DNA of 64,000 nucleotides from positions 5,146,001-5,210,000 of the forward strand of contig NZ_CP109427.1 in NCBI RefSeq assembly GCF_036250695.1, given 5' to 3'. The notes beneath the pieces were generated by a model, which saw only the letters and a list, made by a program, of their open reading frames with translations, was not told the DNA's origin and ran no database searches. Shown one piece after another: positions 26,197 through 34,295 of this stretch (position 1 is the first letter of the stretch; every line of letters begins with the position of its first letter). Made by a program: the position numbers and the translations under genes. Source of the DNA: Streptomyces sp. NBC_01497. Lineage in GTDB: Bacteria; Actinomycetota; Actinomycetes; Streptomycetales; Streptomycetaceae.

Positions 26197-27240
26197 ATGT
26201 CTGACGACTCGCCCGCGGTCTCCGTGATCATGCCGGTGCTCAACGAGGAACGTCATCTGCGCAGCTCCGTCCGGCACATCCTGGAGCAGGAGTACGACGG
26301 CGAGATGGAGGTGGTCATCGCGCTCGGCCCCTCCGTCGACCGTACGGACGAGATCGCCGCCGAACTCGTGGCGGAGACCGCCGCGAACGGCCGGGGCCGC
26401 CGCGTGCAGACCGTCCCGAACCCCACCGGCCGGACCCCCGCCGCCCTCAACGCGGCCATCGAGGCGTCCTCGCACCCCGTCGTCGTCCGCGTCGACGGGC
26501 ACGGCATGCTCTCGCCCGACTACATCGCCACCGCGGTCCGGCTCCTCGACGAGACCGGCGCGCAGAACGTCGGCGGCATCATGCACGCCGAGGGCGAGAC
26601 GTCCTGGGAGGAGGCCGTCGCCGCCGCCATGACGTCGAAGATCGGCGTCGGCAACGCAGCCTTCCACACCGGCGGCGAGGCGGGCCCCGCCGAGACGGTG
26701 TACCTGGGCGTCTTCCGCCGCGAGGCACTGGAGCAACAGGGCGGCTACAACGTGGAGTTCATCCGCGCCCAGGACTGGGAGCTCAACTTCCGCATCCGGG
26801 AGGCGGGCGGCGCCATCTGGTTCTCGCCCGAACTGCGCGTCCAGTACCGGCCGCGTCCTTCCGTGCGCGCCCTCGCCAAGCAGTACAAGGACTACGGGCG
26901 CTGGCGCCACGTGGTGGCCCGCTACCACGCGGGCTCGATCAACCTGCGCTACCTCGCCCCGCCGGTCGCCGTGTGCGCCATCGCCGCGGGCATCGTCGTC
27001 GGTGCCGCGCTCACCCCGTGGGCCTTCGTGGTGCCGGGGGCGTACGTGGCGGCCATCCTCGCCGGCTCGCTGCCCGCGGGCAGAGGCCTACGGCTGAAGT
27101 CCCGGGTCCAGATCCCCCTCGCGCTCGCCACCATGCACATGGCCTGGGGATACGGCTTCCTGACGAGCCCGCGCTCGCTCGCGAAGCGCGTGATCGCCAG
27201 CCGCCGTCCGTCCGTACCGAAGGACCCGGCAGCCGTCTGA
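26197..27240 (+). CDS. Family 2 glycosyltransferase
   Basis: This 347-residue GT-A fold protein begins VSVIMPVLNEERHL. It has the DxD-like VRVDGHG, a GIMHAEGETSW segment, and AQDWELNFRIREAGG as the ED/QxxRW-type acceptor region. Two hydrophobic helices near 248-292 place it at the membrane. It would transfer a nucleotide sugar to a lipid-linked or wall glycan. It stands alone on the plus strand inside the LCP array, so a role in making the polymer the LCP proteins attach is a reasonable inference. The sugar is unknown. Confidence 0.92.
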   Translation: MSDDSPAVSVIMPVLNEERHLRSSVRHILEQEYDGEMEVVIALGPSVDRTDEIAAELVAETAANGRGRRVQTVPNPTGRTPAALNAAIEASSHPVVVRVDGHGMLSPDYIATAVRLLDETGAQNVGGIMHAEGETSWEEAVAAAMTSKIGVGNAAFHTGGEAGPAETVYLGVFRREALEQQGGYNVEFIRAQDWELNFRIREAGGAIWFSPELRVQYRPRPSVRALAKQYKDYGRWRHVVARYHAGSINLRYLAPPVAVCAIAAGIVVGAALTPWAFVVPGAYVAAILAGSLPAGRGLRLKSRVQIPLALATMHMAWGYGFLTSPRSLAKRVIASRRPSVPKDPAAV

Positions 27241-27318
27241 CGCCCGGCAGGGGCCCGCGGCGTAAGCCGTGCGGGCCCCGCGCCCGGCCAGGGGAAGGCA
27301 CCGGCGTCACGGACACAC

Positions 27319-27371
27319 GCGGAACGCGGAAGGCCGCCCGACACATCGCCGGGCGGCCTCCCGCGTTCCGC
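27319..27371. terminator. Two-part bidirectional terminator hairpin
   Basis: Outer arms GCGGAACGCGG (27319-27329) and CCGCGTTCCGC (27361-27371) and inner arms AGGCCGCCCG (27331-27340) and CGGGCGGCCT (27350-27359) form about 21 bp of stem with a 9-base loop. It lies between the convergent GT2 and LCP 3 genes. Confidence 0.78.
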
Positions 27372-27396
27372 GCCGGTCACCGCCCGGCGCGCCGCC

Positions 27397-29244
27397 TCAC
27401 CAGCGGTACGGCGCGTACACGGGCATGCAGCTCTTGTCGCCGCCGTGCAGGACGCTCGCCGAGGCCGGCACCGAACCGGCCTTCGGCTTCTCGTGCTTCG
27501 GATACGTGGCACCGTCGCGCCAGTCCGCGCCGACGACCACCATGACGCCCGACACGTCCGTCGACTTCTTCACCGAGCCCGACGGCACGCCCAGTGCCTT
27601 CGCCACGCCCTGCGCGTCCCCCTCCAGGTCCGTGCTCGGATAGAGGACCGTGGTGGTCTTCATCGTCATGGGGGTCGAGTCCTTCACGGTGCGGCTGTAG
27701 CCCTTGCCCACCAGCAGGCTCGCGATGTCACCCGCCCGGCCGGGCACCGGTGCCTGGTCCCCGCCCGTGCCGTTGCGCACGGTCACTCCGGTCTGCGCCG
27801 GCGAGTCGCTCGGCGCGGGCACGCTCGCCTGCGTGGTCGGAGCCTTGCCCGCGGAGGAGGCGGCCGGCTTGCCGTTCTTGTCCAGCGCGACGTCGTCCCG
27901 CACCAGTGACCACAGCTGGTCCGCGTCCGCCGTGTTCGCCACGACGTGGTTGCCCGGGTCCTGCGGGTCCGGCAGCGTCGGCATGGTGACCATCGTCATC
28001 CGGTTGACCGGCACGTCCTTCAGCTGCATGCCCAGGTCGAACAACTTCTTCACCGAGCCGATCTCCTGGGACACCTCCAGCGCCTTCGTGGCCGCCTCGG
28101 CGAGGCCCGTCAGCTTCCCCGGGCTGGTGAAGTAGTTCTCCGACTTCAGCTTGCTGAACATCGAACTGAGGTACAGGTGCTGGGCCTGACTGCGGCCCAG
28201 GTCGCTCTGGAAGGCGTGCCGGGTGCGCAGCCACTGCAGCGCCTGCTTGCCCTTGACGTTGGTCGTGCCCGCCTTGAGCTTCAGACCGGAACCGCCGGGC
28301 ACCGCGGGCGTCGGATGGTCCCAGACGTTGTCGTCCACGCACACCGGGACCCCGCCGACCGCGTCCGCCATGTCCACGACGCCGGAGAAGTCGATCGTCA
28401 TCCAGTGATCGATGTAGACGCCGGTCAGCTTCTCCCAGGTGGAGAGCGTGCAGCCCGGCCCGCCGCGAGCGAGCGTCGTGTTGATGATCGCGTTCGTCGG
28501 CGGGTACTCCTTGCCCGTCTTCGCGTCCTTGCACGCCGGTATGTCGACCCGCGTGTCCCGGGGGACCGACACCATGGAGGCGTTCTTGCGGTCCGCCGAG
28601 ACGTGCAGCAGCATCTGGACGTCGGCGAGCGGGGGGTCGCTGCGCAGGTCCTTGCCGCCGCCGAGCGCCACGTCGGCGTCGCTCGCCCGGCTGTCGGAGC
28701 CGATGAGCAGGAGGTTCAACGGAGTCTGCCCGGCGCCGTTCGCCTTGGGCTTCGCCACGCCCGTCGTGGACCCCGCCCTGCTGTCGCTGCGGAGGTTGGC
28801 GTTCAGGTGGCGGTAGTAGAGGTAGCCCGCCCCGGCCGTCGCGAGGATCAGCAGGGACAGCACCCCGGAGATCCAGCGCAGCGCCCGGAACCTGCGGCGC
28901 TTCTTGCGCTGGCGCGGGCCCCCGCCCCCGCCCCCGCCGTCGCCGCCGGAGCCGCGCCCGCGGCGGCCCCCGTGGCCCCCGGCGGCGCCTGCCTGCCGGC
29001 GCCTGCCGCCCTGCTCGGGCACCGTCGCCGTGCGGGCGGCGGCCGTTTCCACGGCCGTGCCGCCGGCTCCGGCTCCCGCGTCGTGCGCGGCGCCCGCCGT
29101 GTTCTCGTACAGGCTGTCGTCCCAGCCCAGCTCCCGGGCATGCCGGACCTGCCCTCTTTGGGTGCTCGCCGCCGACTGCGCCCGCTGGGCTCTCGGCGGC
29201 TTCGATATCTTCGGTCTCGCGCGCCGTGCGCCGTCCTGACCCAT
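27397..29244 (-). CDS. LCP family protein 3 with LytR_C domain
   Basis: This 615-residue LCP protein has a basic, Gly/Ala-rich cytoplasmic region with a KKRRRFRALRW stop-transfer motif, then a transmembrane helix near residue 130. The LCP domain includes LLLIGSDSRASD, ADVQMLLHVSAD, MVSVPRDTRVDIPAC, IDHWMTIDFSGVVDMADAVGGV and ALQWLRTRHAF. A LytR_C domain follows from about VTVRNGTGGDQ. Four external Cys occur (IPAC, GPGC, VPVC and one near the end in KSCMPV). The start at 29244 is favoured because GAGGGGG lies 6 bases before it. Confidence 0.93.
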   Translation of the reverse strand: MGQDGARRARPKISKPPRAQRAQSAASTQRGQVRHARELGWDDSLYENTAGAAHDAGAGAGGTAVETAAARTATVPEQGGRRRQAGAAGGHGGRRGRGSGGDGGGGGGGPRQRKKRRRFRALRWISGVLSLLILATAGAGYLYYRHLNANLRSDSRAGSTTGVAKPKANGAGQTPLNLLLIGSDSRASDADVALGGGKDLRSDPPLADVQMLLHVSADRKNASMVSVPRDTRVDIPACKDAKTGKEYPPTNAIINTTLARGGPGCTLSTWEKLTGVYIDHWMTIDFSGVVDMADAVGGVPVCVDDNVWDHPTPAVPGGSGLKLKAGTTNVKGKQALQWLRTRHAFQSDLGRSQAQHLYLSSMFSKLKSENYFTSPGKLTGLAEAATKALEVSQEIGSVKKLFDLGMQLKDVPVNRMTMVTMPTLPDPQDPGNHVVANTADADQLWSLVRDDVALDKNGKPAASSAGKAPTTQASVPAPSDSPAQTGVTVRNGTGGDQAPVPGRAGDIASLLVGKGYSRTVKDSTPMTMKTTTVLYPSTDLEGDAQGVAKALGVPSGSVKKSTDVSGVMVVVGADWRDGATYPKHEKPKAGSVPASASVLHGGDKSCMPVYAPYRW

Positions 29245-29292
29245 CCTCATCCCCCTCGGTTCAGGACCTGCTCGCGCGCCGGCGTACCGGCG

Positions 29293-31113
29293 TCACTTGG
29301 CGCAGACCTGCTTGTCGGCTTCCACCTTCTGCACGTTGGACGACACCTTCGCCGGTCCCGTGAGGGGCACCCCCACGCCCTTGAAGTCCTTCCCCAGGGT
29401 CAGCTTCATCGCCTGGAGTCCGACCGCGTCCTTCGTGCCCTTCTTCAAGGCCGAGGCGGGCAGCCCCATCCAGGCGGCGACGGTGCGCGCCTGGTCCGCC
29501 TGGTTCGGTGCGTACTCCAGGGTGGTCTTGGCCGCGGTGGTCCCGGCGTCACCCTTGTTCGTCGTCTTCGGCGCCTGCTCGTCGTTCTGGAACCACGCCA
29601 GCGTGGACTGCGCGGAGCCGTCCTGGGCGCCGCCGTTGTAGATGTCCACCCGGACGTTGTCCGCGGCGGCCTTGGAGCCCTTGAGGACGTCGTCCGCCGC
29701 GCCCGTCGTCTTCTTCTTCACCTCGGTCAGCGAGGTGTCGTTCTGGAGGTCGTCGAAGATCGGCTGGGCCTCGGACTGGTTCACCACGACCGTGGCGTGG
29801 ACGACCTCGTCCGGGTTGTCCACCACGGGCAGCGTGGCGAAGGTGATGTTCTTCGTGTTGACCTTCGCGAGCTCCTGGGCCAGGTCGCTGAGCTTCTTGA
29901 TCGACCCGATGCCGGTGTCCACGGTGAGCGCCTTCGTCGCCGCCTCCGCGAGACCGGCGAGCTTCGTCGGGCTGCTCAGCGTGTCCTTCGACTTCAACTG
30001 CCGCAGCAGCGCGCTCAGGAACTGCTGCTGCACCTGGATACGGCTCAGGTCGCTGCCCGTGCCGAAGCTGTGCCGGGTACGGACGAACGCCAGTGCCTGC
30101 TCGCCCTCGATGGTGTGCTCGCCCGCCGTCAGGTTCAGGTGCGACTTCGGGTCGTTCACCGCGTGCGCCACACAGATCGGCACGCCGCCGACGGCCGTGG
30201 ACAGCGTCTTGACCGCGTTGAAGTCGGCCATCATGAAGTGGTCGACCTTGACGCCCGTGAGTTCCTGCACGGTACGCATCGCGCAGCCCGGGTCCCGGCC
30301 GTCCTGGCCGAGGCTGACGTTGAACCGCGTGTCCGGCGTGCCCGGGATGACCTTCGTCTGCCCGTTGGCTTCCTTGGTCTCGCAGTCGGGGATGTCGGTG
30401 ATCAGGTCGCGGGGGATCGACAGGGCCGTCGCGTTCGTACGGTCGGCCGAGACGTGCAGCAGGATGTTCGTGTCGGCGTGCCCGACGCTGCCCGCGTCGC
30501 CGTACCCCTCGTTGCCCTTGCCGGTCCGCTTGTCCGTGCCCATCAGCAGGATGTTGACGGGCTTCCCGGCCGCGAAGCTGCTCTGGCTGCCCGCGCCGCC
30601 GACGTCGACCGTCGAGATGTTGCTGTTGAGGTGCTGGTAGTAGGCGTACGCGCCGCCGCTGGTGGCGAGCACCAGGAAGCCGAGAGTGCCGCTGGTCCAC
30701 AAGAGGACCTTCTTCTTCCCGGACTTCTTCGCGCTCTTGCCCTTGCGGCGGCTCGGCGCAGGACCGGCCGCGGCCCCCTTGCGCCGGCTGCGCTGGCCCG
30801 GCACGTCCGGCCCGCCCGCACCCGTGTCCGGCCCGCCGCCACGACCGCCCGCCTGGCCCGAACGCCGGCCCGCGCGGCCCGGGGCGTCGTCCGCCGCGCG
30901 CTCGCCGCCGCGCCTGCGTCCGGCGCCTGACGCGTCCCCGTGGCCGTACGCGGACTCGGCCGGGGCGTCGCGCCCGGACGTCTCACCGGACCGGGGAGAG
31001 GGCGGCTGCGCTGCGGGGTTGTCCAGTCGCAGTTCGTAGTTGCCCGTCTCCGGGTTGAGGACCCACTGGTCGGCGGGGTCGATGTCGCCCTGCCCACGGT
31101 TCTGTGCATCCAC
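29293..31113 (-). CDS. LCP family protein 4 with LytR_C domain
   Basis: This protein of about 606 residues has a long hydrophilic cytoplasmic part, a transmembrane helix near 130-150 after KKSGKKKVLL, and an LCP domain with ILLMGTDKRTG, ADTNILLHVSAD, ALSIPRDLITDIPDC, FNVSLGQDG, VDHFMMADFNAV and ALAFVRTRHSF. A LytR_C domain starts near VRVDIYNGGAQ. The external Cys pattern (IPDC, DPGC, VPIC, and VCAK at the end) matches LCP 3 and 5. I chose GTG 31113 (VDAQNRG) behind AGG; the open frame continues upstream with no support. A region of about 230 bp upstream holds its promoter. Confidence 0.92.
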   Translation of the reverse strand: MDAQNRGQGDIDPADQWVLNPETGNYELRLDNPAAQPPSPRSGETSGRDAPAESAYGHGDASGAGRRRGGERAADDAPGRAGRRSGQAGGRGGGPDTGAGGPDVPGQRSRRKGAAAGPAPSRRKGKSAKKSGKKKVLLWTSGTLGFLVLATSGGAYAYYQHLNSNISTVDVGGAGSQSSFAAGKPVNILLMGTDKRTGKGNEGYGDAGSVGHADTNILLHVSADRTNATALSIPRDLITDIPDCETKEANGQTKVIPGTPDTRFNVSLGQDGRDPGCAMRTVQELTGVKVDHFMMADFNAVKTLSTAVGGVPICVAHAVNDPKSHLNLTAGEHTIEGEQALAFVRTRHSFGTGSDLSRIQVQQQFLSALLRQLKSKDTLSSPTKLAGLAEAATKALTVDTGIGSIKKLSDLAQELAKVNTKNITFATLPVVDNPDEVVHATVVVNQSEAQPIFDDLQNDTSLTEVKKKTTGAADDVLKGSKAAADNVRVDIYNGGAQDGSAQSTLAWFQNDEQAPKTTNKGDAGTTAAKTTLEYAPNQADQARTVAAWMGLPASALKKGTKDAVGLQAMKLTLGKDFKGVGVPLTGPAKVSSNVQKVEADKQVCAK

Positions 31114-31346
31114 GGTTGCCTGAATCCTCCGTCGGGTGCCACGTGAAGCGCCTCCCCTCGGGCGCCAGGTCTTCGATCCGGGGGCGCGCGGCGGTCGGCC
31201 GAATGCACCGGATCGCGACACACTATCCGTCCGCTTCGCCGTCGAGCGACGTCGGTGCCGGACACGTGCGTTCTTACAAGCGGGCAATACGCCCAATCGT
31301 CATGGGCCCTGCGGCTCACCGTCCCCACGGTTCACACACAAGGGCC

Positions 31347-33146
31347 TCACTGGCACAGACCGACACTGGCATTGGTTCCTGTGAACGTCGGGCCGGGCGT
31401 TGTGGTGCCCGCCCCGCCGGACGCGGTGGGCGAGCCACTGCCCGAGGCGCTCGGGCCCGAACCGGGCGCGGCACGGTCACCGGAAGTTCCGGAGTCCTTG
31501 CCACCCGCCCCGGACGCTCCCCCCGTGGACTCGCCGGAAGGCGTCCCGGACGGTGACCCCGAGGCGCCGGAACCCGTCGGGGACCCCGACGTGCGCACCG
31601 TGACAGGAGCGTCGTCACGCAGCTGCGTGAACAGCTTGTCCGCCTGGGACTGGATGAGCTCGTCCCGGTTCGGGTCGGGTCCGTACGGCTGCTGGGGCAC
31701 CGTGAGGAACTGCACCTTGTCGGTGGGCACGTTCCGCATCGAGTGCGCGAGGTTGTAGAGATCTCGCAAACTGTCGAGGCCCGGGTCGGTCGTGATCGCC
31801 TTGGTGGCGGCGTTCAGCACCGGGTACAGACGGGTCGGGTTCAGCAGCACGCCGTTGCTCTGGACCTTCGTGAACAGCGAGCCGAGGAAACCCTGCTGGC
31901 GCTCGATGCGCTCCGTGTCGCTGCCGTCGCCGATGGCGTGGCGCGCCCGGACGAACCCGAGGGCCTGCTCACCGTTCACGGTCTGTTTGCCGGCGGGCAG
32001 CTTGAGGTGCGCGTCCTTGTCGTCGACCGGCTCGGCGAGGCACACCTGCACCCCCCCGACGGCGTTGACCATGTCCTTGAAGCCGCTGAAGTCGACGACC
32101 ATCTCGTGGTCGATCCGCACCCCGGTCAGCTGCTCCACGGTGCGCGTCGTGCAGGCCGTGCCGCCGAACTCGAAGGCCCAGTTGAACTGGGCGAACTGCG
32201 CCGAGGTGGTGTGACCGTTCTGATCGCAGGCCGGTATGTGCACCATCAGGTCGCGCGGTATCGACACCGCGGTGGCGCTCTTCCGGTCCGCGGCGAGGTG
32301 CAGCAGGATCGTCGTGTCGGAGCGGGCGGTTCCGCCCTCGTCGTGCCCGTACTTCGCGTTGCCCTTGCCCGAACGGCTGTCGGAGCCGATGAGCAGGATG
32401 TTCAGCGCGTCGAGCGCGACCGGGGTGGGGCGCTCCTTGGCGTACGTCTGGAGCTGGGCCGCCGCCTCGGTGTCGGTGGTGATGTTGCCGTCGAGCTTCT
32501 GGTAGAACCACCAGCCCGCCCCGGCGGTCGCCAGCACGAGCACACCGACACCGCCGGCGACCCACCGCAACCAGGTACGGCGCTTGCGCGGACGCGGCAC
32601 CTTCCCGGCCTCGCCGGTGTGGCTGCCGCCACGGCCCGTGCGTATGCCGGGGCTCGGCGCGGCGTCCACGGTCCGTGCGGCGGCGGCGGCGCCGACGGCG
32701 GTCCCGGCGTCGGTGTCCGCCTCCGTGTCCGCCCCAGTGCCCGTTCCGGGGGCGGTGCCGACGTCCGGGAGCACGTCGTCGGCGTCCGTGTCCGGGAGCA
32801 CGTCGTCCGTGCTCGCGTCCCCGTCCCCGTCGGCGTCGGCGCGGGTTCCGGCATCCGTCTCTGTCTCCGGGTCCGTGCTCGCTTCGGCGGTGGCATCCGG
32901 TCCTGCGGCCGTCTCGCCGCCGGCCGTGACCCCGGTGCCACCGTCGGAGTCGTCGTCCGCCGATGGGGCGTCGTCCGCGGACGGGGTGTCGATCGCCGCT
33001 ATGGCATCGATGTCAGATCCCTCGCCGGATACGTTCTCCGGGCTTCCCGACTTCTCGGGGTTCACCGAGCGGGAGGCGTTCTCGCCGTCGCCGCTTTCCT
33101 CGCCGCCTGTGCCGGTTCCCACGGCGCCTCCGGCCCTCTCGGTCAC
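31347..33146 (-). CDS. LCP family protein 5, long Asp/Thr-rich cytoplasmic tail, no LytR_C
   Basis: This 599-residue LCP protein has an acidic, repetitive cytoplasmic region of about 190 residues (runs of TDADxDVLPD and TGTGADTEADTDAG). A basic segment and transmembrane helix follow (about 198-216). The LCP domain has ILLIGSDSRSGKG, SDTTILLHLAAD, AVSIPRDLMVHIPAC, IDHEMVVDFSGF and ALGFVRARHAIGDG. In place of LytR_C it ends in about 85 low-complexity Ser/Gly/Thr residues finishing VGLCQ. Four external Cys occupy the same places as in LCP 3 and 4. It starts with GTG 33146. Confidence 0.93.
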   Translation of the reverse strand: MTERAGGAVGTGTGGEESGDGENASRSVNPEKSGSPENVSGEGSDIDAIAAIDTPSADDAPSADDDSDGGTGVTAGGETAAGPDATAEASTDPETETDAGTRADADGDGDASTDDVLPDTDADDVLPDVGTAPGTGTGADTEADTDAGTAVGAAAAARTVDAAPSPGIRTGRGGSHTGEAGKVPRPRKRRTWLRWVAGGVGVLVLATAGAGWWFYQKLDGNITTDTEAAAQLQTYAKERPTPVALDALNILLIGSDSRSGKGNAKYGHDEGGTARSDTTILLHLAADRKSATAVSIPRDLMVHIPACDQNGHTTSAQFAQFNWAFEFGGTACTTRTVEQLTGVRIDHEMVVDFSGFKDMVNAVGGVQVCLAEPVDDKDAHLKLPAGKQTVNGEQALGFVRARHAIGDGSDTERIERQQGFLGSLFTKVQSNGVLLNPTRLYPVLNAATKAITTDPGLDSLRDLYNLAHSMRNVPTDKVQFLTVPQQPYGPDPNRDELIQSQADKLFTQLRDDAPVTVRTSGSPTGSGASGSPSGTPSGESTGGASGAGGKDSGTSGDRAAPGSGPSASGSGSPTASGGAGTTTPGPTFTGTNASVGLCQ

Positions 33147-33245
33147 GTCTGTGTCCGTCCTTCGGTACTTCGGTGGCGTAAGGCGCCGCCGATCGTACGT
33201 CTAGACGGCCGAAACCCGCGGTTGGTTGTGCGCGCCCTCATACCG

Positions 33246-33300
33246 ATCGCCCCCGGCGCGACCGTTGTTGGCGCCCGGGGCCGCACGCCCCCGGGGCGAT
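33246..33300 (-). terminator. Probable terminator of the TIGR03089 gene
   Basis: ATCGCCCCCGG (33246-33256) pairs with CCGGGGCGAT (33291-33300) with one bulged base, and shorter GC arms lie inside. It begins about 50 bp beyond the stop of the minus-strand TIGR03089 gene and before the LCP 5 start. Confidence 0.4.
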
Positions 33301-33351
33301 CCCCCGTGCCGCCAGGGGCGTGCCGGCGTGAACGGCGCGGCGGGCAGGGCC

Positions 33352-34122
33352 TCAGAGGGCCCGGTCGGTGACCCGTTCGCTCGCCACGCGCTGAGCGAGG
33401 CTCTCCGCGGAGAGTTCCTCCAGGTTCCGGCACAGCACCACGGAACCGTCCGCCGCGAGCGGCGCGTACAGCCCGGCGGACAGGCCCTCCCAGGTGTCGT
33501 ACGGCAGCGCCGACAGCAGCCGGGCTCCGGGCGCCAGCCCGCGCCGCGCCGCGTCGGCCGCGGCCCGCTCGACGAGCGCGGCCGCCGTCAGTTCCGTGCT
33601 GTCGCCGCCGCCCGGGGCGTGGACGCGCAGCGCGACGCCCGCCGGGTCGACCGGCGCGTACGGTACGAACCGGTCGCCGTGCGAGGCCACTTCTACGGCG
33701 TAGTCGACGAAGCCCTCGGGCGGCTGCGGGAAGCGGCCGCCGAGCGGGCGCAGCGCGAGCGCCACCCGCTCGCCGCCGCAGGCACGCGCCGCGTCGAGGG
33801 TGTCGGGTCCGCTGACGACGACGTCGGCCTCCGCCGGGTCGCCGCCGATCTCCACGCTCACGCCGACCGACGCGCAGGCGAGCAGCCACACCGCGCTCTG
33901 CCAGTGCGCGGGCAGCAGCAGCGCGAGCCGGTCGCCGGGGCCCGCCGACAGGTCGTCCTGGAGGAGGTTCGCCGTCTTGGCCACCCAGTTCGCGAGCGTC
34001 GCCACGGACAGCTCGACCCGCTCCCCGGTCGCGTCGTCGTAGAAGGTGACCATGGGCCGTGCCGGGTCCGCGGCAAGCGCGGAGCGCAGCAGACCGGCCG
34101 GGGTGCGTTCGCTGGCGTTCAC
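33352..34122 (-). CDS. TIGR03089 family protein (AMP-ligase-like N-terminal domain)
   Basis: This 256-residue protein resembles only the N-terminal part of adenylate-forming enzymes (VTFYDDATGERVELS, LANWVAKTANLLQDDL, GDRLALLLPAHWQSAVW). It lacks the P-loop and the C-terminal lid, so adenylation is unlikely. This truncated shape defines the actinobacterial TIGR03089 family, whose function is unknown. From memory, the same family sits beside an LCP gene in M. tuberculosis, which supports an envelope link. It is divergent from the ManC-like gene across 173 bp. Confidence 0.85.
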   Translation of the reverse strand: MNASERTPAGLLRSALAADPARPMVTFYDDATGERVELSVATLANWVAKTANLLQDDLSAGPGDRLALLLPAHWQSAVWLLACASVGVSVEIGGDPAEADVVVSGPDTLDAARACGGERVALALRPLGGRFPQPPEGFVDYAVEVASHGDRFVPYAPVDPAGVALRVHAPGGGDSTELTAAALVERAAADAARRGLAPGARLLSALPYDTWEGLSAGLYAPLAADGSVVLCRNLEELSAESLAQRVASERVTDRAL

Positions 34123-34295
34123 GCCCGACAGCGTACTTCGCGGGTTCCGAACGTCTGATCAGGTGATCCGGTGATCGGAATGTTGGGTACCGGTGTACGA
34201 ATGGAACGCCCCAAGACGACGGCAACACATGGCAAATCCCGCGGCGGCCCATTCCGTGGCGGGAAAACGCCCCCGGCAGGAAGCAGAGACAACAG

